This document shows positions 1-4,241 of a stretch of 5,230 bases of DNA, piece after piece (position 1 is the first letter of the stretch; every line of letters begins with the position of its first letter). Under the pieces are notes generated by a model that saw nothing but the letters and a program-made list of their open reading frames with translations, had not been told where the DNA came from and searched no databases. Where the stretch lies: NCBI GenBank assembly GCA_963628785.1, contig CAVGGQ010000107.1, positions 1-5,230 on the forward strand, given 5' to 3'. The translations under genes and the position numbers were made by a program. This stretch comes from Apopatocola sp963628785. GTDB taxonomy: Bacteria; Bacillota; Clostridia; Oscillospirales; Oscillospiraceae.

Positions 1-31
1 ATTCGATATCGGTAAATGTTTCCTGCTTCAT
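1..31 (-). CDS. 5' end of a probable IS5-like transposase gene (partial, runs off the window)
   Basis: Read on the minus strand, an ATG at 31-29 opens a frame giving MKQETFTDIE before the window edge. This short start resembles the N-terminus I associate with IS5-type (DDE) transposases of clostridia, which begin with Met-Lys/Gln-Gln-x-Thr-Phe-x-Asp and an acidic residue. A purine-rich GGTGGTG lies about 6-8 nt upstream as a weak ribosome binding site, and a good extended -10 lies about 30 nt further upstream. Only ten codons are visible, so the family call is tentative. The context supports it: the neighbouring IS3 remnant is cut off just where this element would end. Confidence 0.4.
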   Translation of the reverse strand, partial: MKQETFTDIE

Positions 32-62
32 TTCCGTGCACCACCATTGCTTTGATGATTGT

Positions 63-71
63 ATTATACCA
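63..71 (-). promoter_or_regulatory. Extended -10 promoter reading into the left-edge transposase
   Basis: The minus strand reads TGGTATAAT here: a perfect TATAAT preceded by the TGn extension. No good -35 hexamer is visible at 16-18 nt upstream, which is tolerable for an extended -10 promoter. It lies about 32 nt upstream of the putative transposase ATG at 31, as expected for the outward end region of an insertion sequence. Confidence 0.4.
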
Positions 72-117
72 TACTCAGAGCTTTTTTCATAGTGCCGATT
101 AAATCAGAGGTTCCTTA

Positions 118-635
118 ATAAAGGACAAGTTCAGTGTGACAGAGCCGAATTACCTGTGGTGCTCGGACATAACCGAGCTTAAATGCAGCCGTCAGAGGAT
201 CTATGTATGCGGAATAATCGATGTAGCGACAAGACGGCTGGTAGGCTGGGACATAGCTAAGCATCAGCGCCAGGACATAGTAGGGCGTTCAAGATGGCGG
301 TCGGGCGAAACCCGAATAGGCCCGACGGTGCTGTATACCACAGCGACAGGGGCTGTCAGTACACGGCGAAAAAGACGAAGCAGCTTGTTGAAGAGTTCGG
401 CTTCAGAAAGAGCATGTCTCGCCCCGGGACGCCGAGTGACAATCAGCCGATAGAGAGCTTTTGGAGAACGCTTGAGAGCGAGCTGCCGGATATTAGCCAG
501 CTGAGCTTTGATGATGCAGCGAGGAAGATCGTGGAGTACATTGAGCTGTACTACAACTCGGAAAGACTGCACTCCGGCATCAACTATGCCGTGCCTAACC
601 GCTTTTTCACTCTTCTATCTGTCCGTTTTTCTTGA
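118..635 (+). pseudogene. IS3-family transposase OrfB, C-terminal half, frameshifted
   Basis: This is the retroviral-integrase-like catalytic domain of an IS3-family DDE transposase, the enzyme that cuts and joins IS ends. The first Asp lies in WCSDITEL (codon 166-168), the second in YHSDRGCQY (345-347) and the Glu in QPIESFW (453-455). The last two are separated by 35 residues, the DD(35)E spacing of the family. YYNSERLHSGINYAVP near the end is the usual C-terminal signature. The reading frame changes near 280-287: one frame carries the domain up to GWDIAKHQRQDIV, another from AFKMAVGRNPN onward. A single base lost around 283 explains this. Homology starts around 118 with LIKDKFSVTEPN, so roughly 100 or more N-terminal residues are missing. 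The GTG at 136 is only the first start-like codon of the remnant, not a true start. Confidence 0.85.
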
Positions 636-644
636 CAAGTTTCA
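619..644 (+). repeat. Candidate right terminal inverted repeat of the IS3 remnant
   Basis: The sequence immediately around and after the transposase stop (633-635) has the form expected of an IS3-type end: a pyrimidine-rich TCCGTTTTTCTTG followed by ACAAGTTTCA, closing with CA at 643-644. The partner left repeat is not in the window, so the end is inferred from position and form rather than from a matched pair. The 13-mer TCCGTTTTTCTTG recurs at 3682-3694. Confidence 0.45.
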
Positions 645-645
645 T

Positions 646-667
646 GGTAGGGCTTCGCCCCGGTGCC
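646..667. repeat. Short GC hairpin next to the IS end
   Basis: GGGC (650-653), a TTC loop and GCCC (657-660) form a tight hairpin 6 nt beyond the IS3 right end. It is too small and lacks a T-run, so I do not call it a terminator. It could be the edge of a dispersed intergenic repeat, but no second copy is in the window. Confidence 0.35.
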
Positions 668-674
668 TTTATTC

Positions 675-709
675 TTCACTCTTCACTATTCAACATTCAA
701 TATTCATTA
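675..709. repeat. Degenerate 7-bp tandem repeat (TTCAnnn x5)
   Basis: Five consecutive heptamers in exact 7-nt register read TTCACTC, TTCACTA, TTCAACA, TTCAATA and TTCATTA. A degenerate sixth unit may precede them at 668-674. The array is intergenic, between the IS remnant and the terminator of the PIG-L gene. Heptameric short tandem repeats of this kind occur in intergenic DNA of many bacteria; no function is evident. Confidence 0.7.
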
Positions 710-724
710 CACAAAAGACAACTG

Positions 725-755
725 ATCCCGCCGGACTTTTTCTGTTCGGCGGGAT
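725..755 (-). terminator. Intrinsic terminator-like stem-loop after the PIG-L gene
   Basis: Arms 725-735 and 745-755 form an 11-bp GC-rich stem with one G-T wobble and a 9-nt loop. The stem starts 5 nt past the stop codon of the minus-strand gene, the right place for its terminator. The trailing sequence on the minus strand is only moderately T-rich (TTGTCTTTT). On the plus strand it is TTTGTTT, so the structure may also stop transcription coming from the IS side. Confidence 0.7.
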
Positions 756-759
756 TTGT

Positions 760-2679
760 TTACCATTTCAATATATATTTCTTGTACATCTGCGCCGCTA
801 TGGCGTAGAGGTTCGTTTTCGGGAGACATTGGGCGGCGTATTTTTCCAGGGCGAAGCCGGTGCGCAGGAGGACACTTGTGTGGGAGACGGTCACAGTGTC
901 GGATATTTTGCCGCTCGTCACGGTCACGGTGCAGGCTTTGCCGCGCGGGCACTTTACGCGGAGTTTTCCGTTTTGCACCTCGGCGGTGCAGCCTTCGCCT
1001 TCGCAGCGGACGGTATAGTCTTCCCGATTCCCGCTCGCGCTCGGCGTATAGAGCGAGAATTCAGCCTCGATCTCGGACGGGGACAGGCGATAGTCATAGG
1101 CGAAATTGCCGTCCGCGTCCGTGAGCTTCACAAGGCTCGGGAGCGTATCGTGCTCGCCCACGTAGGCTTCGACTTCCGTGAGGCCCGCCGCCGCGCCCTC
1201 GGTCTCCGTGAGACGCACGGTGAAGCCGGTGCAGTCCGGCTCGTTCACATACACGCTCGTGCCGGCGGGGTCGATATCGCGCACCTCGTAGGTGTCCCCG
1301 CCCGGGAAGACGATCTCGGCCGCGAGGACATTGTCGTCCGGCGAGGGGGCGTCATAGAGCCGGATCTCCGTGATGTCCGCGGCGGCAAAGGTGAATTCCG
1401 CCGTGCGCTCGGCGTCATCGCCTGCCGGGGTCCACACAGCCTCGTACGGCATCGTGTCCCCCCGGATGTCCGAGGAGTGCAGCAGGCGGAAGTCTGTGAG
1501 CTCCGTGCCGCTGCCGGACGAAACGCGCACCGACGCGCCGTAGAGCACCGAGCCGGTATTCCGCTGCCAGAAGACCTTGTCGCCGTTGAGAATACCCGCC
1601 ATATCGTGCCAGAGATTCTGCGTGGCGTACTCGCGCGCGGCGGTGAAGGTGCGGCAGCGCGTCAGAGAGTGTGAAAGCCCCGCAGCGCTCACCGGCAAAC
1701 GGACGCGAGCGCTCCAGAGAAAAATACCGTTCTCCTCCGAGCGCTCGCCGCCGGAGTTCACGGTCGAGAGCAGGTTGATGTCATCATAGAAGTCCTCCGC
1801 CGCACGGTAGGCGGTCGAGTACGCGAAGCCTTTGAAAACCAACGGTTTATAGCTCGCGTCCTCGGCGAGCATCTGCCCGAGCGCCTCGTCGAAAAAGAGC
1901 GATGCGGCACGGTGATCGACATTCGCGTCATAGTCGACGCAGAAGATCATGTCCGCACGGATGTCCTCCAGCACGGAGCGCAGGTCGGCGAGATAGTTCT
2001 GGCGCGTGTACGATGCGCCTTCACGGTAGGCGGGGTGCTCCGGCGCGGCGTGCGTTTCGGTGCGGCCGCTGAGCGAGGGCACCGTGACGCCGGGCGCCGT
2101 ATTATAAATATGTACGCTGTCCCACGGATAGCTGTCGCCGTAGCCGAGGAAGAGGATGTGCTCCTCCGGCACCCCGAGCACGCCGAGCGCGGCGATCGCC
2201 TCGCGCACGCGCTCTTCGCCCCGGCCTCCCGCGTCGCCGGTCGAGGTGAACACCACATATACCTCGTTCCCCGCATCCGCGAACGACTCGAGCACGCCGC
2301 CGAGGAGATTCAGATCGTCGTCCTCATGCGGAACGACCGCGAGCACGCGGCGGTTTTCGAAAAAGCCGGTGTCCGTCTCCGCCCCGGCATAGGCGGCATC
2401 GGCGGCGAAGGTGTGCCACACGAGAAAGAGCACCAGTACGCCGAGCACCGCCGCACCCGCAAGAGAGAGCGCCGCGATGCGCCGCGCGCGGCGGGTGAAC
2501 TTTGCGGGGGCGAAGAGAAGCACCGTGCCGCCGAGAAAAATTGCCAAAAACACGGCACGCGGGAGTGATGTGCCGCACGCAGCCGTGAGGAGATCGGCAA
2601 GCACCGTGACCTCCCCCGCCGTAAAGCCGCTCTGCACAAGGCGGATGAGCAACGCGCCGAATGTTTGTCGTTTTGCCAT
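760..2679 (-). CDS. Membrane-anchored PIG-L/LmbE-family deacetylase with C-terminal beta-rich domains
   Basis: The 639-residue protein begins with a cytoplasmic-looking segment, then two hydrophobic stretches (about 42-57 and 67-90) likely to be membrane helices. A PIG-L domain follows from about 111 to 280. Its metal motif is PHEDDD (H118, D120, D121) after the hydrophobic strand VLAVV, with STGDAGGRGEERVREA after it and a second histidine in DYDANVDHRAAS (H256). Family members are usually Zn-dependent hydrolases that remove N-acetyl groups from GlcNAc-type sugars; the substrate here is unknown. The remainder (about 370-600) is beta-rich, with a discoidin-like stretch around 430-508 (ITEIRLYDAP, FTVRLTETEG, LTEVEAYVGE) and an Ig-like tail, suggesting carbohydrate or surface binding outside the cell. 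Typical PIG-L enzymes are about 220-300 residues, so this is a large multidomain form. The codon before the ATG is TAA, which fixes the start, and GGGAGG lies 5 nt upstream. The motif has Glu where Pro is common and a final Asp instead of Glu. Family call firm, role uncertain. Confidence 0.85.
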   Translation of the reverse strand: MAKRQTFGALLIRLVQSGFTAGEVTVLADLLTAACGTSLPRAVFLAIFLGGTVLLFAPAKFTRRARRIAALSLAGAAVLGVLVLFLVWHTFAADAAYAGAETDTGFFENRRVLAVVPHEDDDLNLLGGVLESFADAGNEVYVVFTSTGDAGGRGEERVREAIAALGVLGVPEEHILFLGYGDSYPWDSVHIYNTAPGVTVPSLSGRTETHAAPEHPAYREGASYTRQNYLADLRSVLEDIRADMIFCVDYDANVDHRAASLFFDEALGQMLAEDASYKPLVFKGFAYSTAYRAAEDFYDDINLLSTVNSGGERSEENGIFLWSARVRLPVSAAGLSHSLTRCRTFTAAREYATQNLWHDMAGILNGDKVFWQRNTGSVLYGASVRVSSGSGTELTDFRLLHSSDIRGDTMPYEAVWTPAGDDAERTAEFTFAAADITEIRLYDAPSPDDNVLAAEIVFPGGDTYEVRDIDPAGTSVYVNEPDCTGFTVRLTETEGAAAGLTEVEAYVGEHDTLPSLVKLTDADGNFAYDYRLSPSEIEAEFSLYTPSASGNREDYTVRCEGEGCTAEVQNGKLRVKCPRGKACTVTVTSGKISDTVTVSHTSVLLRTGFALEKYAAQCLPKTNLYAIAAQMYKKYILKW

Positions 2680-2684
2680 TTATG

Positions 2685-2690
2685 CCTCCC
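2685..2690 (-). promoter_or_regulatory. Ribosome binding site of the PIG-L gene
   Basis: The minus strand reads GGGAGG, then CATAA, then ATG. The in-frame TAA directly before the ATG excludes any upstream start, so this site decides the N-terminus. Confidence 0.8.
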
Positions 2691-2815
2691 TGCGGCTTTT
2701 CCACGGCGAAGCGCATGATTTGCACATACGAAGGGCGCGCCCGCTCGCCGCGAGCGCACTTTTCGGGAAGAATGCCGCCGTAAAAATCGCCTCTTTTCGG
2801 AAATTTCTCCCTCTG

Positions 2816-2844
2816 AGTATAGAAACCGGCGGCCGTTCTGTCAA
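2816..2844 (-). promoter_or_regulatory. Sigma-A-type promoter of the PIG-L gene
   Basis: On the minus strand a perfect TTGACA (2844-2839) is followed after 17 nt by TATACT (2821-2816). Transcription would start near 2809, leaving a leader of about 130 nt before the ATG at 2679. The leader contains a 6-bp GC hairpin (CGCTCG/CGAGCG, 2742-2756) but nothing I can recognise as a riboswitch. Confidence 0.75.
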
Positions 2845-2882
2845 GCCCGTGATATGCAACATTTACGGCTGTTTTTGCACAT

Positions 2883-2910
2883 TGCATTCCCGACCGATAC
2901 ATGATATAGT
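2883..2910 (+). promoter_or_regulatory. Probable nrdG promoter (extended -10)
   Basis: TGATATAGT at 2902-2910 is an extended -10 (TGn plus TATAGT, five of six to consensus). A weak -35, TTGCAT (2883-2888), lies 16 nt upstream. The start would fall near 2917, just ahead of the AAAGGGGGG ribosome binding site (2921-2929) of nrdG, giving a very short leader. It is back to back with the PIG-L promoter. Confidence 0.55.
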
Positions 2911-2941
2911 AGAGTACGGCAAAGGGGGGCGCGATATATGG
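2900..2941. promoter_or_regulatory. Possible degenerate NrdR box pair at nrdG (weak)
   Basis: Two 10-mers, CATGATATAG (2900-2909, overlapping the -10) and CGATATATGG (2932-2941, over the start codon), each match the NrdR-box core CWATATATWG at 8 of 10 positions. Their centres are 32 bp apart, three helical turns, the usual spacing of paired NrdR sites. The outer flanks match poorly, so this is a suggestion only. It gains some weight from the much better boxes upstream of nrdD. Confidence 0.22.
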
Positions 2942-3633
2942 TCATTCACGGGCTGCAGAAGCTGACGCTTCTGGACTATCCCGGCCATACGGCGTGCACG
3001 GTGTTCACCGGCAGCTGCCCCTGGCGGTGTCCCTTCTGCCACAACGCCTCGCTCGTGCTCGACCCGATGAGCCAGCCGACGATCCCCGAGGAGGAATTTT
3101 TCTCGTTCCTCTCGCGCCGCAAAGGTCTTCTGGACGGCGTCGCGGTGACGGGCGGCGAACCGACGCTGCAGAAAGATCTGCCCGCGTTTCTCGAAAAGAT
3201 CCGCTCACTCGGCTTTGCCGTGAAGCTCGACACGAACGGCACGAACGCCGCCATGCTGCGAACGATCCTGGAAAACGGCCTTGCCGACTATGTCGCCATG
3301 GACATCAAAGCCGGCCGCTCCAATTACTGCGCCGCCACCGGCACGCTCCGTCCGGGGCTCGAGACCGTCGAGGAATGTGTGTCGCTCCTCATGCGCGGCC
3401 GCACCGATTTCGAATTCCGCACCACCCTCGTGCGTGGGCTGCACAGCGAGGAGGACTTCCGCGACATCGCCGCATGGCTTGCGGGAGACGAAAAATATTT
3501 CCTCCAGTGCTTCAAGGATTCCGGCAACATCCTCTCGGGCGGCTGCGATGCTTTCAGCCGCGAGGAAACGGAGGAGTTCCGCCGAATCGTCCTCCCCGTG
3601 ATCCCGAACACGGAGATCCGCGGAATGGATTAA
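2938..3633 (+). CDS. nrdG: Anaerobic ribonucleoside-triphosphate reductase activating protein (radical SAM)
   Basis: NrdG is a cytoplasmic radical-SAM enzyme. It uses a [4Fe-4S] cluster and S-adenosylmethionine to abstract a hydrogen from the C-terminal glycine of NrdD, creating the glycyl radical that class III ribonucleotide reductase needs. The 231-residue protein has the cluster motif CPWRCPFC (C27, C31, C34; CX3CX2C) followed by HNASLV, and VAVTGGEPTLQ, the GGE SAM-binding motif. It also has KLDTNGTN and DYVAMDIKA strands of the partial TIM barrel. The opening IHGLQKLTLLDYPGHTACTVFT is typical of the longer NrdG2-type activases of Firmicutes and archaea rather than the roughly 155-residue E. 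coli form. The ATG has AAAGGGGGG 8 nt upstream. It lies 608 bp upstream of nrdD on the same strand, in the reverse of the common nrdD-nrdG order, and no convincing terminator follows it. Confidence 0.93.
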   Translation: MVIHGLQKLTLLDYPGHTACTVFTGSCPWRCPFCHNASLVLDPMSQPTIPEEEFFSFLSRRKGLLDGVAVTGGEPTLQKDLPAFLEKIRSLGFAVKLDTNGTNAAMLRTILENGLADYVAMDIKAGRSNYCAATGTLRPGLETVEECVSLLMRGRTDFEFRTTLVRGLHSEEDFRDIAAWLAGDEKYFLQCFKDSGNILSGGCDAFSREETEEFRRIVLPVIPNTEIRGMD

Positions 3634-3658
3634 GAACCAATACCATTAGAGATCTCAA

Positions 3659-3674
3659 TCACAATATATAGTTT
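3659..3674. promoter_or_regulatory. NrdR-like box A
   Basis: The core CAATATATAG (3662-3671) matches the NrdR consensus core CWATATATWG at all ten positions, with partly matching flanks. NrdR is the ATP/dATP-sensing zinc-ribbon repressor of ribonucleotide reductase genes. The box centre is 41 bp from box B, about four helical turns. Confidence 0.65.
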
Positions 3675-3676
3675 CT

Positions 3677-3702
3677 GCCGCTCCGTTTTTCTTGGGGTGG
3701 CA
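3677..3702 (+). other. Stem-loop / possible solo IS3-type end in the nrd upstream region
   Basis: GCCGCTCC (3677-3684) can pair with GGGGTGGC (3694-3701) through two wobbles around a 9-nt loop. The loop and arm contain TCCGTTTTTCTTG, the same 13-mer found in the IS3 right end at 622-634, and the segment likewise closes with CA (3701-3702). It may be a relic of an IS end or simply a structured spacer. It is a poor terminator for nrdG because no T-run follows. Confidence 0.25.
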
Positions 3703-3715
3703 CTATATTTTGTAT
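3700..3715. promoter_or_regulatory. NrdR-like box B
   Basis: The core CTATATTTTG (3703-3712) matches the NrdR consensus core at nine of ten positions. Its centre is 41 bp from box A and 42 bp from box C, so all three sites lie on one face of the helix. Confidence 0.6.
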
Positions 3716-3741
3716 TAAAAGAAACAAAAAATGAAAATAGA

Positions 3742-3757
3742 GCACAATATATTGACA
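3742..3757. promoter_or_regulatory. NrdR-like box C overlapping the -35
   Basis: The core CAATATATTG (3745-3754) is a perfect palindrome and a full match to the NrdR core. The 16-bp box ends exactly with the TTGACA -35 hexamer (3752-3757), so a bound repressor would block RNA polymerase. This is the strongest of the three boxes. Confidence 0.75.
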
Positions 3758-3780
3758 TGGAGCATGCAAGGTGCTATTAT
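3752..3780 (+). promoter_or_regulatory. Near-consensus sigma-A promoter driving the small gene and nrdD
   Basis: A perfect TTGACA (3752-3757), a 17-nt spacer and TATTAT (3775-3780) make this the best promoter in the window. Transcription should start near 3787, giving a leader of about 70 nt to the small gene ATG at 3858. The -35 is embedded in NrdR-like box C. Confidence 0.85.
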
Positions 3781-3857
3781 GATGTAGCGTGCCGGGGAAG
3801 GAAATGCGGCGCGTTTTGTTATGCCGAAATTTCGAGAAAGCGGAGGAGCACGGGGCT

Positions 3858-4207
3858 ATGAGCAAATATTCCAAGTCCGGATCCGATCCGAGATCCGGTT
3901 CAAAGTCGACCGGAAACAGTTTTTTCGATTTTCTCAAGGCAGCACCGCATAATTCGGCAAGAGCGATTTGCGAGCAAATTTTGCTTCCGAATGAGGCGCA
4001 TTGACGCAGCAATACTTTGTGTATTGCAAGGAAATGCAACGAAATGCGGGAGCAAAATTTCCGCAAGGCGCCGCAGGCGACATTGTGCGGTGTTGCCTCA
4101 ATTCGTTGAGCGCGGATGATGCTGCCTCGCGTAGCAAGCAGGACAAGAGCTTCGGCTTCGGGTCTTTCGATGACTGCGAGGACGACGAAGACTATGAGAG
4201 AGATTGA
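3858..4207 (+). pseudogene. Small unrecognised nrd-operon gene interrupted by a MITE-like element
   Basis: I do not recognise this protein. The 5' part (from ATG 3858, with GGAGGAG at 3842-3848 nine nt upstream) encodes MSKYSKSGSDPRSGSKSTGN then SFFDFL, rich in Ser, Lys and Gly. The 3' part (4102-4207, ending TGA) encodes NSLSADDAASRSKQDK, then SFGFGSFDD and a strongly acidic tail CEDDEDYERD. They lie in different frames. Deleting 3938-4101 (164 bp, the insert plus one TCAA duplicate) joins them in one frame of 61 codons plus stop, so this was one gene. As it stands, translation from 3858 reads into the insert and stops at 4002-4004 after 48 residues. The gene sits between the NrdR-type promoter and nrdD, whose start lies 34 nt past the stop, so a role connected with the anaerobic reductase is possible but unproven. 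A GTG at 3789 and an ATG at 3804 are in frame upstream but have poorer start contexts. Confidence 0.7.
3938..4097. mobile_element. 160-bp MITE-like element with terminal inverted repeats and TCAA target duplication
   Basis: The left end GGCAGCACCGCATAAT (from 3938) and the reverse complement of the right end, GGCAACACCGCACAAT (ending at 4097), agree at 14 of 16 positions. Similarity continues inward, for example AAATTTTGCT on both arms, so the whole element could fold into a long hairpin. At its middle is a perfect 7-bp stem, GCAATAC/GTATTGC, with a 5-nt loop (4009-4027). Flanks are TCAA at 3934-3937 and 4098-4101 (extendable to CTCAA), a target-site duplication. No transposase is encoded, so it would need one supplied in trans. 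Confidence 0.8.
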
Positions 4208-4241
4208 TTTTTAAAAAAGGAAGATATTACGGAGGGCAGAA

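Larger units (their letters stand above)
1..117 (-). mobile_element. Terminal segment of an insertion sequence (IS5-like, tentative), truncating the IS3 remnant
   Basis: This segment is AT-richer than the chromosomal genes. It holds the start of the left-edge transposase, its promoter and a non-coding end. Recognisable IS3 transposase sequence begins abruptly at about 118, so the simplest reading is that this element inserted into the IS3 element and its outer end lies near 100-120. The exact boundary, inverted repeat and target duplication cannot be fixed because the rest of the element lies outside the window. Confidence 0.35.
118..644 (+). mobile_element. IS3-family insertion sequence remnant (right-hand part)
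   Basis: The segment contains the 3' half of an IS3-type orfB followed at once by a candidate right terminal repeat ending in CA at 643-644. IS3-family ends begin TG and finish CA. The left end, orfA and the first half of orfB are absent, apparently because another element joins at about 118. The remaining transposase is also frameshifted, so the copy cannot move by its own enzyme. Confidence 0.8.

Noticed and set aside
136..635. Programmed -1 frameshift in the IS3 transposase
   Set aside because: IS3 programmed frameshifting occurs between orfA and orfB on a slippery A-rich run. This shift is inside the DDE catalytic domain with no slippery heptamer, so it is a decay mutation.
675..709. CRISPR array
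   Set aside because: The units are only 7 bp and contiguous, with no spacers; it is a simple tandem repeat.
508..1674. Long plus-strand open frame (388 codons) across the IS end and antisense to the PIG-L gene
   Set aside because: Its sequence is Arg/Gly/His-rich with no domain, typical of the antisense shadow of a GC-rich gene. The minus-strand frame has clear PIG-L motifs, a ribosome binding site and a promoter.
2680..2862. N-terminal extension or small upstream gene of the PIG-L protein
   Set aside because: A TAA codon sits immediately before the ATG at 2679 in that frame. The region is better explained as leader and divergent promoters.
3645..3659. GAGATCTC palindrome after nrdG as a terminator
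   Set aside because: The palindrome (3649-3656) has no loop and no following T-run, so it does not form a usable terminator hairpin.
3789..3857. Longer start for the small gene at GTG 3789 or ATG 3804
   Set aside because: GTG 3789 would lie at the predicted transcription start with no leader, and 3804 has its purine run almost against the ATG. ATG 3858 has GGAGGAG at ideal spacing.
3659..4066. Minus-strand frames through the nrdG-nrdD spacer
   Set aside because: They cross the promoter, NrdR-like boxes and the MITE, with no plausible ribosome binding site or recognisable protein.
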